DNA from: Agapetus fuscipes
Taxonomy: Eukaryota; Arthropoda; Insecta; Trichoptera; Glossosomatidae
Length of the DNA stretch: 64,000 nt
Direction: 5' to 3'
NCBI GenBank assembly: GCA_951799405.1
Contig: OX637337.1
Coordinates: 3,968,001-4,032,000, forward strand
Within the stretch, counting starts at the first letter, position 1, and each line of letters starts with the position of its first letter. Of this stretch, positions 10,245 to 19,547 are shown one piece after another. The position numbers were made by a program, and so were the translations under genes. Below the pieces are notes generated by a model. It was given only the letters and a program-made list of their open reading frames with translations, did no database searches and had not been told where the DNA came from.

Positions 10245-10365
10245 TTAATTTATTCAACCCCCTATCGTTGTGCAGAAAGCATGCCTCCTGAAGATATTGG
10301 TTAGCAAAACGCCGATATTCTCTCCCATTGCGGTTCATCTAATATCCTACACGTTTCTTTAGTTT
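10245..10365 (+). repeat. Family E copy
   Basis: TGCAGAAAGCATGCCTCCTG, then CTGAAGA, a hairpin (ATATTGG with CCGATAT) and CCCATTGCGGTTCATCTAAT. The same ordered blocks recur at 3.83, 10.45 and 21.08 kb. The hairpin is kept although its bases differ between copies. Confidence 0.65.
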
Positions 10366-10429
10366 TGTTTTATTTTAAAATGTTAATTATACTTTGTGAA
10401 TACTGTTAACCGTACGTTATTATTAATTG

Positions 10430-10548
10430 GTCAACCCTTAATCTTCTTGTAGAAAAGGTACCTCCTGAAGACGTTGGCTGCGAAATGTCCATAACAATGT
10501 AGGGTCTCCCATAACGGTTCGTCTAATATCCGACAAGTGTAATTATTT
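10430..10548 (+). repeat. Family E copy
   Basis: TAGAAAAGGTACCTCCTGAA, GACGTTGGCTGCG, CCCATAACGGTTCGTCTAAT and ATCCGACAAGTGTAA. It lies only about 180 bp after the copy at 10245 in the same orientation. Confidence 0.7.
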
Positions 10549-10580
10549 TTCATTTTTAAAGTTATTTATAAGTGGACCTT

Positions 10581-10902
10581 GGACTAGTCTGTAGTCCGTA
10601 GTGGCAACACTTCGGACTCGTAAATGGAAGGTTGTGGATTCGGATCCCGGCGGAGCACAAAAATATACCATTTATATTTCGAATGTGCTCTTCGCTGGGT
10701 TGAAAAATTCATAAACCTTTACCAATGACCGGTCACCAAAGGTCCATCCAGCCTTACAGCAACTGGGTCTTGCTTGAGTATTGGCGCTTTGTAGCGACGA
10801 CCAAGCTCGTACACCTCTGCGGCACTACAACAAGTGTCATAGACCCCTAGAGTCTTTTGAATCTAGGGAGTCTCCCGCACAGGATTTCTTAAAAAAAAAA
10901 AA
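10581..10902 (+). mobile_element. SINE-A, full length, type 2 tail
   Basis: The tRNA-like head includes GTCCGTAGTGGCAACACTTC and B-box GGATTCGGATCCC. The body runs through AAACCTTTACCAATGACCGG, GGTCCATCCAGCCTTACAGC and TTGGCGCTTTGTAGCGACG to CAAGCTCG. There it switches to the type 2 module CACCTCTGCGGCACTACAAC, the inverted pair CCCTAGAGTC/TCTAGGGAG, CCGCACAGGATTTCTT and a poly(A) run at 10891-10902. The same 3' module is the 3' end of the LINE at 32.9-33.6 kb. Confidence 0.85.
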
Positions 10903-10920
10903 GTATGTAAATATGGTTGA

Positions 10921-11190
10921 ACCCTGTTTTTGTTTCGATACGATGGTTATCTCGATAAGTTGGATAGAGTTATTGGCTATATCTGGGCTCGGTCCACAGA
11001 CAAGGTTGCCACAATCAATGAAACCCGTAATTACTGTCAACAATACTCCATGTGGGTAACCAACATCACGATTCCGCAGACAATGGACGCATTTTTCATC
11101 AATATTCGTGTAAAAACGTCCAACCTGGCAACTCGCCCGATCCATTATTGTTTTTGCTATTCTCTATATACTGCAGTGGTGCCTAACTAG
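10921..11190 (+). CDS. Unrecognised open frame of about 90 codons, possibly coding
   Basis: Lies in the only unique stretch between two SINE-A copies (10903-11268). The frame has no ATG at its start and is open from a TGA at 10918 to a TAG at about 11188. Its composition looks protein-like (RYDGYLDKLDRVIGYIWARS near the start, then WVTNITIPQ), with mixed third positions and C/G content above the flanks. The opposite strand also carries a frame of about 100 codons over the same span. I do not recognise either product. It could be a fragment of a host exon or of an old mobile element, or chance. Confidence 0.25.
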   Translation, partial: TLFLFRYDGYLDKLDRVIGYIWARSTDKVATINETRNYCQQYSMWVTNITIPQTMDAFFINIRVKTSNLATRPIHYCFCYSLYTAVVPN

Positions 11191-11268
11191 CAACCCGCGA
11201 ACCATAGATTGTCCAAGACAGATTCGGGAATGGGCAATGAGAAGATCAAACGGCATATAATAACAGCT

Positions 11269-11560
11269 GACCGGTACGTAGTCTAGTGGTAACGCTTCGG
11301 ACTCGTAAATTGAAGGTCTTGACTTCGAATCCCGGCGACGCACAAAAAAATTATAATTTTCATTTTCAAAAACGCTTTTCGCAGGCTTGAGATATTCATA
11401 TACCTCAACCGAAGACCGAGCAAAAAATGGTCCATCCAGCCTTCCAGCGACTAGGTCTTGTTTGAGAATTGGCGCTTTATATGGCGCTGACCAAGCTCGC
11501 AGAGGGCTTTTGAGGTGTAATTCACGCAAAATAAGCGCTCACACGAAATAAATCATACTA
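11269..11560 (+). mobile_element. SINE-A, full length, type 1 tail
   Basis: Head with GTAGTCTAGTGGTAACGCTT and B-box CTTCGAATCCC, body as in other copies, then CAAGCTCG followed by the type 1 module GAGGGCTTTTGAGGTGTAA, GCGCTCACACGAAATAAATC and a short A+T tail. This module matches LINE 3' ends at 15.5, 21.8 and 44.7 kb. Confidence 0.85.
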
Positions 11561-11849
11561 GTAGGTATTATTTATTTATGCCTTTTACAAAACATTTAAT
11601 TCGTAGGTAATCTATGGAACATAATTTTCTAATGAAAAATCCAGCTAAGGTGGAGGATGAGCCATAGATTTGTTGTATGTGAATAGCACCGTAATAGTTT
11701 TTTTTCGTATGGACAAATTGTGAAGTACTAACAATAATAAACCAAAATATTTAACGATACATCTAATACAATATATGTTAAAGGAACGCAATAAATATAT
11801 CAATCAAATAACATTCAGATTAGATTCAGATTTCAATATATGTGTCCGG

Positions 11850-12140
11850 AGGATAGATTGGTTGGGAAAAAACTTGCATTGCATTCGAGGGGGCTAGGGT
11901 TTAATCCCATCCAAGAGTGTTCCCGTTTCGATGTTTATTTCAACCCTAAAATAAAAATACCGTTAAGGCTTACTCAAACTTCACAAGAAATAGCAAACAG
12001 CCTCCTCGAAAGCTGGTGGGAACAAGCGAAGTGCAAACCCTGCAAACCCTTACCTGTTAAAATAAATAAAATCCACACAATTCGAACCGTGCTGCGACTA
12101 AGCGTTAAGATGATGCACTATGTGTGTAGCTAGATTGCAT
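11850..12140 (+). mobile_element. SINE-B copy
   Basis: Degenerate head (CTTGCATTGCATTCGAGG; B-box-like GGGTTTAATCCC), then the body blocks CCGTTTCGATGTTTATTTCA, AAGGCTTACTCAAACTTCAC, AAGCTGGTGGGAA, CCTGTTAAAATAAATAAAAT and the terminal ACTATGTGTGTAGC. Confidence 0.8.
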
Positions 12141-12715
12141 ATTTGATTGTTTTTTTTTTTCATGAAAATTTGTCCTTACTAGTTACTAGGGTCCTCTATA
12201 TTTTTCCGGGTGAAATGCAATTAAATATTCTGTTTGTTCTTTTAGTGGCAATAAAACAGTGAAAGTCCTTGGTAGAGAAAGGTTCAGATCCACTGCTTTA
12301 AGAGCTGTGTTATTCAAAATCAGTCATAGACTAAACTGTTACTTTTTTATTCTAGTTATTTTTGTAATTCATCAAGGATATTAAAATAAATAAAATTATT
12401 TGATGAGTCAGTTACACAAGTCATAAGTATGCAAAAAAAAATTTTTTTTTTACGTTTTGGATAAAATTTAATGAAGTAAATGATGGCTTAGTGTAGTATT
12501 GTCTATGAATAACACTGTATACGTTGATTTCATCATGGCTTCGATTGTTTATCATTCATTCTCTTATCTCAGATAATGTACGATAAATCAAACATTGACC
12601 GAATAAACTTTATGTTGCAACAAAAATAATATATTTTAATGTTTTGTTGTACCTACATCAATCATACAACAAAGATCGCCGAGCCTATGTAGGTATTTGT
12701 CTCGTTTATAAAAGT
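12141..12715. other. No recognised feature
   Basis: A+T-rich sequence with homopolymer runs. No shared family identified. Confidence 0.45.
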
Positions 12716-12721
12716 TTACTA

Positions 12722-13115
12722 AACCTTAGACGGCGCTATAGTCTTGTGGTTAACGCTACGGGCTTGTAATCGGAAAATCGTGAGCTCGATTTTTTTTTTT
12801 GGGTTTGTTTATTTGCTTTTACGAAAGATAGGTTACAGAAATTGTGTCTTGCTTGAGAATAGACGCTTTCTATTACGATGACTAAGCTTTATTTGTAAGT
12901 ACACAATCAGCATTTGTATGAATCTGCATACATCTGAAAGCTTTGAATGAATATATCCTTGCAACAGAGTATATAGATTATAGAAGCTTGCACAGGACTC
13001 TTGAGGTGTGATGCTGAGTTGAAAAAATAATTTGCCTGTACTAAAGATAGGTTACAGCAATTAGGTCTTGCTTGCTTGCTTAGGTCGAACAAGCTTGTAG
13101 AGAGCTCTTGAGGTG
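12722..13115 (+). mobile_element. Degenerate SINE-A head and type 1 tail fragments
   Basis: A tRNA-like head at 12727-12790 (GGCGCTATAGTCTTGTGGTT, TCGTGAGCTCGAT) is followed by scraps of body and tail: TGTCTTGCTTGAGAATAGACG, AGGACTCTTGAGGTGTGATG, and GGTCTTGCTTGCTTGC with AGAGCTCTTGAGGTGGTA. The order suggests several rearranged partial copies. Confidence 0.5.
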
Positions 13116-13870
13116 GTATTTAATAAAAACATTCCTTTTCACAAATCTTTTTTTTTTTTTTGGAAAATTCATTTGCCTTTTCAAATGACATTTATAAACT
13201 CAAAAGCTTAGCAGACCACATAAGAATCGAACCGGTGTTGTTTTATTTCAAATAAACGCTAAGACCATCACATTGATCGCCCGGCCATAGCGCCAGTAAA
13301 TGAAGGTTTTTAAATGAGATTGAAAGAATAAAGAAAACAATAATTTTCAAGAATGATTTGACAAAATATAGGAGCTTTTGGTAAAAAATATAATTTCATA
13401 AAAATTAAACATAAATTAAATTTAATGTTAAATTTCATCAACATCACACAAAAATTATTTTAAACTAATTAAATTATAATATAATGGCGTCAGTTCTAAA
13501 TTTATAAACTGTCAATTATTTATAGAATCCAGTTTTTTCTTTCTTGATTAATCAAACAAACGACAATATTTTATTTGCGATTGGCGAAAAAAAAGTCAAC
13601 ACTTTTAATGAATGCGGCAATTAAATCCTGATTAATATATAAAAATAGCAAAATTTATGCGAATCTTTTTGGCGCCAGACTTATAATTATTATGTGTCAA
13701 AATATTCGCAAGGAATTTTGTATAAATTTCTTATCGAAAACACCTTTTGCGCCATTAAAATGTTTTTTTGTTTTTAATTAACACTAAAAAAAACACTTTG
13801 ACAAATTTCAGCAATAAAGGAGAAATATTGGTCAATCGCTATAAAATATGCAAAATAAAAAAAAAAATCA
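13116..13870. other. Mostly unrecognised A+T-rich stretch
   Basis: A degenerate minus-strand tRNA-like head lies at about 13205-13295 (AGAATCGAACCGG with facing GCCATGGCCGGGCGATC-like bases). The rest is A+T-rich with no shared repeat seen. Confidence 0.4.
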
Positions 13871-14204
13871 TTCTCTCTCTTTTTTGCCTTCTCGATAATG
13901 GAAAGAGTTTTCGGTGTGTTGTTCCCACCTCAATTTAATCCTGGTCTATTCAAAAACAATATCAATCGCCACTTTTTTTCAGTGTCTCAAAACAAAGGCA
14001 ACACAACACACATCACAACATTACGCAGCTAACACCCCTGCTACAAAGGCTCAGGACGTCAACTTCTATCTCATCAACATTACGTGCATTCACTTTTATA
14101 GGTGAGATAGCCAGCCCCACACTAACCAATTTTTCAAAGACTGACAATGGTAATAATTGATTTATCTGTTGCATGTGAGGTTTTTTCCATTTTCCATTTA
14201 CATT

Positions 14205-14370
14205 AACTTCTTTTTGAGGTATTTGATGTTTTGTCCTGTGATGTTTTGGCATGTGATGTTTCGTCATGTGATGTTTTGTCATGTGATGTTTTTTTATGAG
14301 ATATTTTATCACGTGATATTTGGTCATTTTGATGTTAAACTGTCATGTGATGTTTTGTCATTCTGATCCT
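14205..14370 (+). repeat. 15 bp minisatellite (TGTTTTGTCATGTGA)n
   Basis: About ten degenerate 15-18 bp units of TGTTTTGTCATGTGA. The same unit forms arrays at 49.88-49.98, 50.99-51.20, 51.48-51.61 and, inverted, at 61.90-62.10 kb. Confidence 0.8.
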
Positions 14371-14379
14371 CTGTTATTG

Positions 14380-14482
14380 AGCTCCAACACTTACACCTCT
14401 GTGACACTCCAACAAGTGGCATAGACCTCCAAATTCCCTAAAATGTAGGGAGTATTCCACTCAGTATTCCTTGAAAAAAACT
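14380..14482 (+). mobile_element. SINE-A type 2 tail fragment
   Basis: CACCTCTGTGACACTCCAAC, GGCATAGACCTCCAAATTCC, AATGTAGGGAG and an A-run. The rest of the SINE is missing. Confidence 0.65.
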
Positions 14483-14524
14483 TTACACATTTTTCCTAAA
14501 GTTCTAATACTGTATTCAGCAAGT

Positions 14525-14615
14525 ACTTTTTTTTTAAATAGATTTGTGAAGAGAAAAACAATTCACCAACCTATTTTGTCTGGGCAGAGACAAGTATTAA
14601 CATTGTCAACTAATT
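14525..14615 (-). mobile_element. SINE-C 3' fragment
   Basis: On the minus strand: AATACTTGTCTCTGCCCAG, AATAGGTTGGTGAATTG and CTTCACAAATCTATTTAAA, the conserved SINE-C 3' end. Confidence 0.75.
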
Positions 14616-14619
14616 GCTC

Positions 14620-14812
14620 ATTATTTCATATATTTGGTCCATTCATGCCTTTCTCGGTCTTCCTCTACCACGACATCCATCTATATATTTGGAACTTAGC
14701 TTCCATTACATAACACCACCTTCTCTTCTGTCTATTAACCACTCACCTTCCACACTTGTTTTATTCATTCTCTTAAACCAACGTAATCATACATGGACCA
14801 TTTCGATAAATA
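14620..14812 (-). pseudogene. LINE-G coding remnant
   Basis: On the minus strand the run TTAAGAGAATGAATAAAACA, AGTGTGGAAGGTGAGTGG and GTCGTGGTAGAGGAAGACCG corresponds to the conserved RMNDDRL...GRPRK part of LINE-G seen intact at 23.04-23.17 kb. It is frameshifted. Confidence 0.6.
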
Positions 14813-15176
14813 AATATTGATAAATTGCAACTCTTCGTTTTTTTGCCTATTTTTATTTTTTGCGTTCACTCAATTTGCGCTGGCAAATTATTATTTTCGA
14901 TTCCGCCTTGTCTGCCGCAATAATTACGAGCATTTAAAAGCGGAGAGAGATGGGATTCGAACCGTGTGCCTCTCGGTTCACATGAGGTAACGCTTCCTGG
15001 ACAGTAAAAACACAAAATGCGACTCGACTGACCCAGAATTGGCGGTGAAATGATGTAGACTCAGTCACTTTTAGAGCAAGTATAGAGAATCGTGCAGCAA
15101 AAAAAAAACAGTCACTAAATCATGACGACGGGGAAAAACATTTACTATTATAGTTGATTGATTAATAATAAATATT
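14813..15176. other. Spacer with tRNA-like scrap
   Basis: GATGGGATTCGAACCGTGTG at about 14950 looks like a minus-strand B-box/T-arm of a SINE head. About 45 bp at 15108-15160 recur in direct orientation at 15787-15835, on the other side of the SINE-A/LINE nest. Confidence 0.4.
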
Positions 15177-15768
15177 AGGATGATTTATTTGGTGAGCGCT
15201 GTTTTTGTGTATCACACCTCAAGAGCCTTCTGCGAGCTTGGTCGTCCCTGTAGCCGTCGCTGATTTAATCAAATCAGTCACCCTCGGCAAAAAAAGCCTA
15301 ACACTGCGCTCGGCTGAGACTGGAGCCAAATGATTGAAGAACCTATAAGAAGAGTTAACACAGTGTTTGGAGAGCGTGCATTTGCAGTTGCTAGCCCTCT
15401 CGCCTGGAACCACCTGCCACATCATGTGAGAGAGCTAGAGGACCATGGAAAGTTCCGGAATGCACTGAAGACAAGCAAATTTCTGGCATCGTTTGCACCA
15501 GCGCCCTTGAAGTGACTACATCACGAAATGGCGCTATAAAGAAATCATCATCATCATGTAGAAAGCGCCAATTCTCAAGCAAGACCCAGTTGTTGTAAGG
15601 TTGTATGAACCTTTCAGTGACCGGTCTTTGGTAAAGGTTTATGAATTATTCAACCCAGCGAAGAGCACATTTGGAAATATAAATGGTATATTTTTTGTGC
15701 ACCGCCGGGATTCGAATCCCCAACCTTCCATTTACGAGTCCGAAGTGCTGCCACTGGTCGCGTCAAGA
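15177..15768 (-). mobile_element. SINE-A type 1, interrupted by a LINE insertion
   Basis: Minus-strand SINE-A: the tail (GTGAGCGCTGTTTTTGTG in plus) lies at 15177-15235 and the body and head at 15562-15765, ending in the tRNA-like GACCAGTGG...GGGATTCGAATCCC region. The break falls within CTGTAG|AAAGCGCC and holds a 303 bp LINE fragment flanked by TGTAG. Confidence 0.85.
15254..15556 (+). pseudogene. 5'-truncated LINE 3' end inserted in SINE-A
   Basis: Flanked by TGTAG at 15249-15253 and 15557-15561. The frame at 15330-15515 reads as the conserved C-terminus of a CR1/L2-type polyprotein (NTVFGERAFAVASPLAWNHL and HHVRELEDHGKFRNALKTSK). The 3' end reads CGCCCTTGAAGTGACTACAT, CACGAAATGGCGCT, AAGAAATCATCATCATC. 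This matches in order the type 1 tail of the SINE it entered, so host SINE and invader appear to share one retrotransposition signal. Confidence 0.85.
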
Positions 15769-15837
15769 TGTAAGAACGATCTCCAAACAGTCACTAAGCC
15801 ATGACTACGGGGAAAATATTTACTATTTTAGCTTTTC

Positions 15838-16050
15838 ATGTTAGACCGATCTCTTGTTTGTCTTATGTCCATCAGAGGTAATTGTTATGAGCAATGTTTG
15901 TATGTGCACTGGACCAATGTGCCTTATGAAAACTGGAAGCTTATTTTTAAAATATTTAAAACAACTCTCACATTTTTGTGTTTTACGTTTTTTCTTAGCT
16001 CAAATTATGTAGAATGTTATTAAGATAATTTCAATGAAAGTTTATGTTTG
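15838..16050 (+). repeat. Family C repeat
   Basis: CTTGTTTGTCTTATGTCCAT, GAGCAATGTTTGTATGTG, GGACCAATGTGCCTTATGAA, then CTCACATTTTTGTGTTTTAC. Also at 28.66, 51.24 and, inverted, 25.15 and 57.75 kb. No terminal repeats or coding region seen; class unknown. Confidence 0.75.
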
Positions 16051-16054
16051 CATC

Positions 16055-16210
16055 AAATGGTTCACATGCGGCATAAAAAGCTAAATCTCAAATGAGCATA
16101 AGCCCTGCAGCTCTTGCCGACCTTTCCTGAAAAAGGGGGGACTTTGTCAAAGTGAATCTTTTTTTACAATGTGGTTGGTCAACAACATACTAATCTGTAA
16201 GTTTAGGAAA
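16055..16210 (-). mobile_element. TREP fragment
   Basis: GTTCACATGCGGCATAAAAA, AAATCTCAAATGAGCATAAG, CCTGCAGCTCTTGCCGACC and ATACTAATCTGTAAG follow the TREP consensus on the minus strand. Confidence 0.75.
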
Positions 16211-16950
16211 AAATTTGGTAAAAAAGTAAATTGTTCTTTTTCAATTAAGCTAATAGCATACTTCGGGTGGTAATTCTAGCTAGATCACGATTAGCGTGAG
16301 GAATATAAACTGTAATCTTTAATCTAAGCTGCAAAGATATTAAACCCTAAAATAATAAATAACATTATAAATAAACAATACTCAAGTAAAAGTCTTCATG
16401 GGTTTGTTTATTAACATTGTGGAGATTCATTTTAAAATAATAAAAACGACTTGATTTGTTCTCTTGATAATGGTCCAATATCATCGAAAGCGCTCGAGGA
16501 AATAAATCAACTCGAGTGTCCAGGATGCAAAATATGACTCTAAAAACAAATGGCCGTGAAATTTAATGATAGGTTACAGTTTTATTACACACACACACAC
16601 ATTTATTTTAAATTTTCAATTGGCACCATAAACAAAAAAAACCGCCATTGAAAAACACAACCAAAAACAGCTCCGAGCTATGTGCCATATATATATTTTT
16701 AATTACATATTAATTAGTGTTGCTATGTACATTTTTTTATTCAATTTTAAATGCAATTTCCTTAATTCAATCTCGTGTTATCAATCATGAATAATTAAAA
16801 TAAATCATGTACCTAATTTAATTAGTATTGTTTACTTTAAAAAATTAAATCAAGGTGAACAATATGAAAAAAAAAATCGGAGCGTTTGAAATAAATAATT
16901 TTTCAACACGCTATGCGTTTTATTAAATAACAATTTACACATATGGTTCA
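16211..16950. other. No recognised feature except a TREP scrap
   Basis: Only AATCTTTAATCTAAGCTGC at about 16318 recalls the TREP 3' end. A short (CA)n run lies at 16589-16600. Confidence 0.45.
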
Positions 16951-16951
16951 A

Positions 16952-17465
16952 GTCTAATATAATCTTATCTAAGTTGCAAAGATATGTAACATTGAGGACT
17001 CACATTATATGCATTCTCACAAGCAAACACGTATAAGCCCATGGTTGCACATGCCGTATGTGAACCTACAATCTCAAATGAACGTACAGTATTGTTCGAA
17101 TTAATGTGAACACAAGTGAAAATTTAAAAAAAGCAACATTCATTAGTTATGGAACAAAAAAACAGATACATGAATACAATTTAAATTGTTTTAATAGAAA
17201 ATGTGTCCTCCCTTGACTTTTATAACTTCTTTAAAAGGCATAGAATCGACAAGTTTTTTTACAATTTTCTGATATGTGCTGGTCTCGAAACCATGTATGG
17301 ATTACAGCCTCAATCAGTTTTGTTTTTGTTGTGAACAATACTGTACACCCTGCAACTCTCGCTAACCTTCTCTGAAATAGGGGTTGTAATTGTAACCCCA
17401 ATGTGAACCATTTTCTACAGCATGGGTGGTCAGCCGCATACCAACCTATAAGTCAAGGAACATAC
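16952..17465 (-). mobile_element. TREP interrupted by a Tc1-like element
   Basis: TREP sequence at 16952-17086 and 17344-17465 joins perfectly across the insertion (AACG-TA-CACCCTGCAAC). It runs from TTATCTAAGTTGC to AACCTATAAGTCAAGGAAC. Confidence 0.85.
17087..17343 (-). pseudogene. Internally deleted Tc1/mariner element, transposase C-terminus
   Basis: Terminal inverted repeats CAGTATTGTTC face each other and TA is duplicated at 17085-17086 and 17344-17345, as in Tc1/mariner transposition. On the minus strand the sequence decodes to the Tc1-type C-terminus: LIEAVIHTWFRDQHISENCK, then after a one-base frameshift in an A-run LVDSMPFKEVIKVKGGHIFY and a stop. The SMP...V...KGGH...Y ending is characteristic of Tc1-like transposases. 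The DDE catalytic region is deleted, so it is inactive. Confidence 0.85.
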
Positions 17466-17534
17466 ACGACAAATTAATTTTTCATCAAATTCAAGAATAA
17501 GAGCAAAATATTTGCATCTGCGCTTTGCACGCGC

Positions 17535-17585
17535 CTGGTGCTCAGCCTCATACCGATTCATAAGTCAAGGAATGCCATGAATTAG
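17535..17585 (-). mobile_element. TREP 5' scrap
   Basis: GCTCAGCCTCATACCGATTC and CATAAGTCAAGGAA correspond to the TREP 5' end on the minus strand. Confidence 0.5.
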
Positions 17586-17925
17586 AACACAAACTTGCAA
17601 CACAATATGTCGCAGTTTTTAAACTATTTTTTTTTTGACCAGCAACGTTGCCGAACATTTTTTAGCTCTTACCTAATGATGTTCACTTTTGCCTTGCATC
17701 ACGCGCGGCACCTGTTTTAAAACATAATTTTTTTTCAATACTAAACAATTTATGCCATCGCCTAAATCTGTATTTAATAATTACTATTAATTCACGTATT
17801 CCCTAAACGCTGACATAATTAATGAGGCGCCATTACTTACGCCTCAAAGTAAAAGTTAACGCATAAATAAATACATACAATATTTATTTCTAAACACATT
17901 GCGTCACGATCATAGCAAGGAATTC
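17586..17925. other. No recognised feature
   Basis: A+T-rich spacer. Nothing shared with other regions was noticed. Confidence 0.45.
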
Positions 17926-18190
17926 AAATTTGATATCCAGAATGACTTGAAACTGGAGACTCGCTTTCCGGGATCTATGGGAGATAAAATACCGGCAAGG
18001 TTTACTCATCCTTCACAAGAAATGACTACCAACCCCTTGGTGGACTTGGGAACCTCCCATTTCAACTGAACTGGTGGGCGTAAATTCGCTCCCGTTTCCT
18101 GTAAAGGTATATAGGTTCCACTCGCCACATGCGAAACACTTCGGGAATAACGCGGAGAGAAGTTTCACCATATGTGTAGCTTAGCGTTGC
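17926..18190 (+). mobile_element. SINE-B, 5'-truncated
   Basis: AAATACCGGCAAGGTTTACT, TTCACAAGAAATGAC, CCTGTAAAGGTATATAGGTT, CGCCACATGCGAAACACTTC and ACCATATGTGTAGCTTAG. The tRNA-like head is lost. Confidence 0.8.
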
Positions 18191-18302
18191 AACTCTTGCC
18201 GCCCTTTCCTGAAACCGGAGTGGCATTGGCTCAAGTGAACCAAGTTTTGTACAGCATGGTAGTCGACCTCATACCAATCTATTAGTCAATGAGTAGTCTT
18301 TC
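18187..18302 (-). mobile_element. TREP 5' half
   Basis: GCAACTCTTGCCGCCCTTTC, CGGAGTGGCATTGG, ACAGCATGGTAGTCGACCTC and ATTAGTCAATGAG. It adjoins the SINE-B end without a visible gap. Confidence 0.7.
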
Positions 18303-18359
18303 CAGGTATTAAATTTGATTTCAGTAAATTAATTTGATTTCTATAATTCACATGAGAAG

Positions 18360-18550
18360 GTACATTACATCGCCACCTTAAAGGTAAAACTAAATAAGCG
18401 CTGATTTGAGAAATCATCGATAAAACATTTTATAGCGAGTAACTTCTCATAGTAAGTGAACCAATTAATTATTTATAAGACAGTGGTCATGAAAAACTTG
18501 TACCTGCATTACAGGATTTTTACTTCTTTAGTTGATTGGATTTTTACCTC
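18360..18550 (+). repeat. Family G repeat, left part
   Basis: TAAATAAGCGCTGATTTGAG, AAATCATCGATAAAACATT and AACTTCTCATAGTAAGTGAA recur at 21.52-21.79 and 55.80-56.23 kb. The family continues at 18916-19030 (TGATTGAGAAACCTATGTTA) after a SINE insertion. Class unknown. Confidence 0.65.
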
Positions 18551-18555
18551 TTTAG

Positions 18556-18915
18556 CTGAAAAAATCATAAACCTTTACCAATGACCGGACACCAAAGGTC
18601 CATCCAGCCTTACAGCAACTGGGTCTTGCTTGATGATTGGCGCTTTGTAGCAACGACGATCAAGCTCGTAAAAAGGTCGATGGCTCAATTGGTAGAATGC
18701 TTGCATTCCATGCCGAGAGCAAAGGTTCGTTTTCAAGGTTTACTCGAAATGAGAACCAGCCCCCCGGGAGCTGGGAAACCCCCACTTCAACTGAAAGCGG
18801 TTGGTGTGAGGCCGGCCCCCTTACCTGTAAAAATAAATAGGTCGCGAATTGCCACATGCGACTCCTTCAGGGATAACGCAGGCAAGAAGTTACACTATAT
18901 GTGAAGCTTAGTTGC
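18556..18915 (+). mobile_element. Dimeric SINE: SINE-A body plus SINE-B
   Basis: A 5'-truncated SINE-A body (AAATCATAAACCTTTACCAA to CAAGCTCG at 18661) continues through a short A-run into a SINE-B head at 18675 (GTCGATGGCTCAATTGGTAG). The SINE-B body follows to CACTATATGTGAAGCTTAGT. Joined A-to-B units of the same design occur at 39.9 and 62.7 kb. It interrupts family G. Confidence 0.85.
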
Positions 18916-19030
18916 ATTATAGTGTTTTTTTATCATAAAAAATGGGATTAAAGGTGCGTTTTGATTGAGAAACCTATGTTAGCAGAATATGCAATTTATT
19001 CAGTTTTACCTTTGAGGTGCGGATATCTAT

Positions 19031-19266
19031 ATATCTTCAATGATTTACTTTGCCTCCATGATACATTTCGTATTTGATGTGTATTTCAATTTTTTAATCC
19101 ACCGTTAAATTTGATGTTTTATATCAGACGTTAATGCGCTAACACGCTTTTAATTGTAGCTCACATACCAAACCGAGCAATTAATCCAATACATTTTGAG
19201 TTATGGGAAGTCAAATAAACGTGGATTGAAATCTAAAATCTGAAACCTAAATAATTGATCACACTA
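19031..19266. other. Short spacer, nothing recognised
   Basis: A+T-rich sequence between family G and TREP. Confidence 0.4.
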
Positions 19267-19267
19267 T

Positions 19268-19515
19268 AATTTATAATCTAAGTTGCAAGGATATATTCAT
19301 TTAAAGTTTTCAAATGCATGCCCACAAACAAACAAGTGTAGTTCGCGCTTACAAATGTTGAATGTGTACCTACTTACAAATAAAATCCAAACCTCAAAAG
19401 AACATAAGCCCTACAACTTTTGCCGACCTTCCCTGACACAGGGGTGACATTGGTAAAGTGAACCATTTATTACAGTGTGGGTGGTCAGCCTCATACCAAC
19501 CTATAAGTCACGACT
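19268..19515 (-). mobile_element. TREP copy downstream of LINE-G
   Basis: Near full length on the minus strand, from AATCTAAGTTGCAAGG to CATACCAACCTATAAGTCA. In the sense direction it follows the LINE-G 3' end at 19548 by about 30 bp, in the same orientation. Confidence 0.85.
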
Positions 19516-19547
19516 GTTGTAATGTATTTTTTAAATAATCCTGTACC

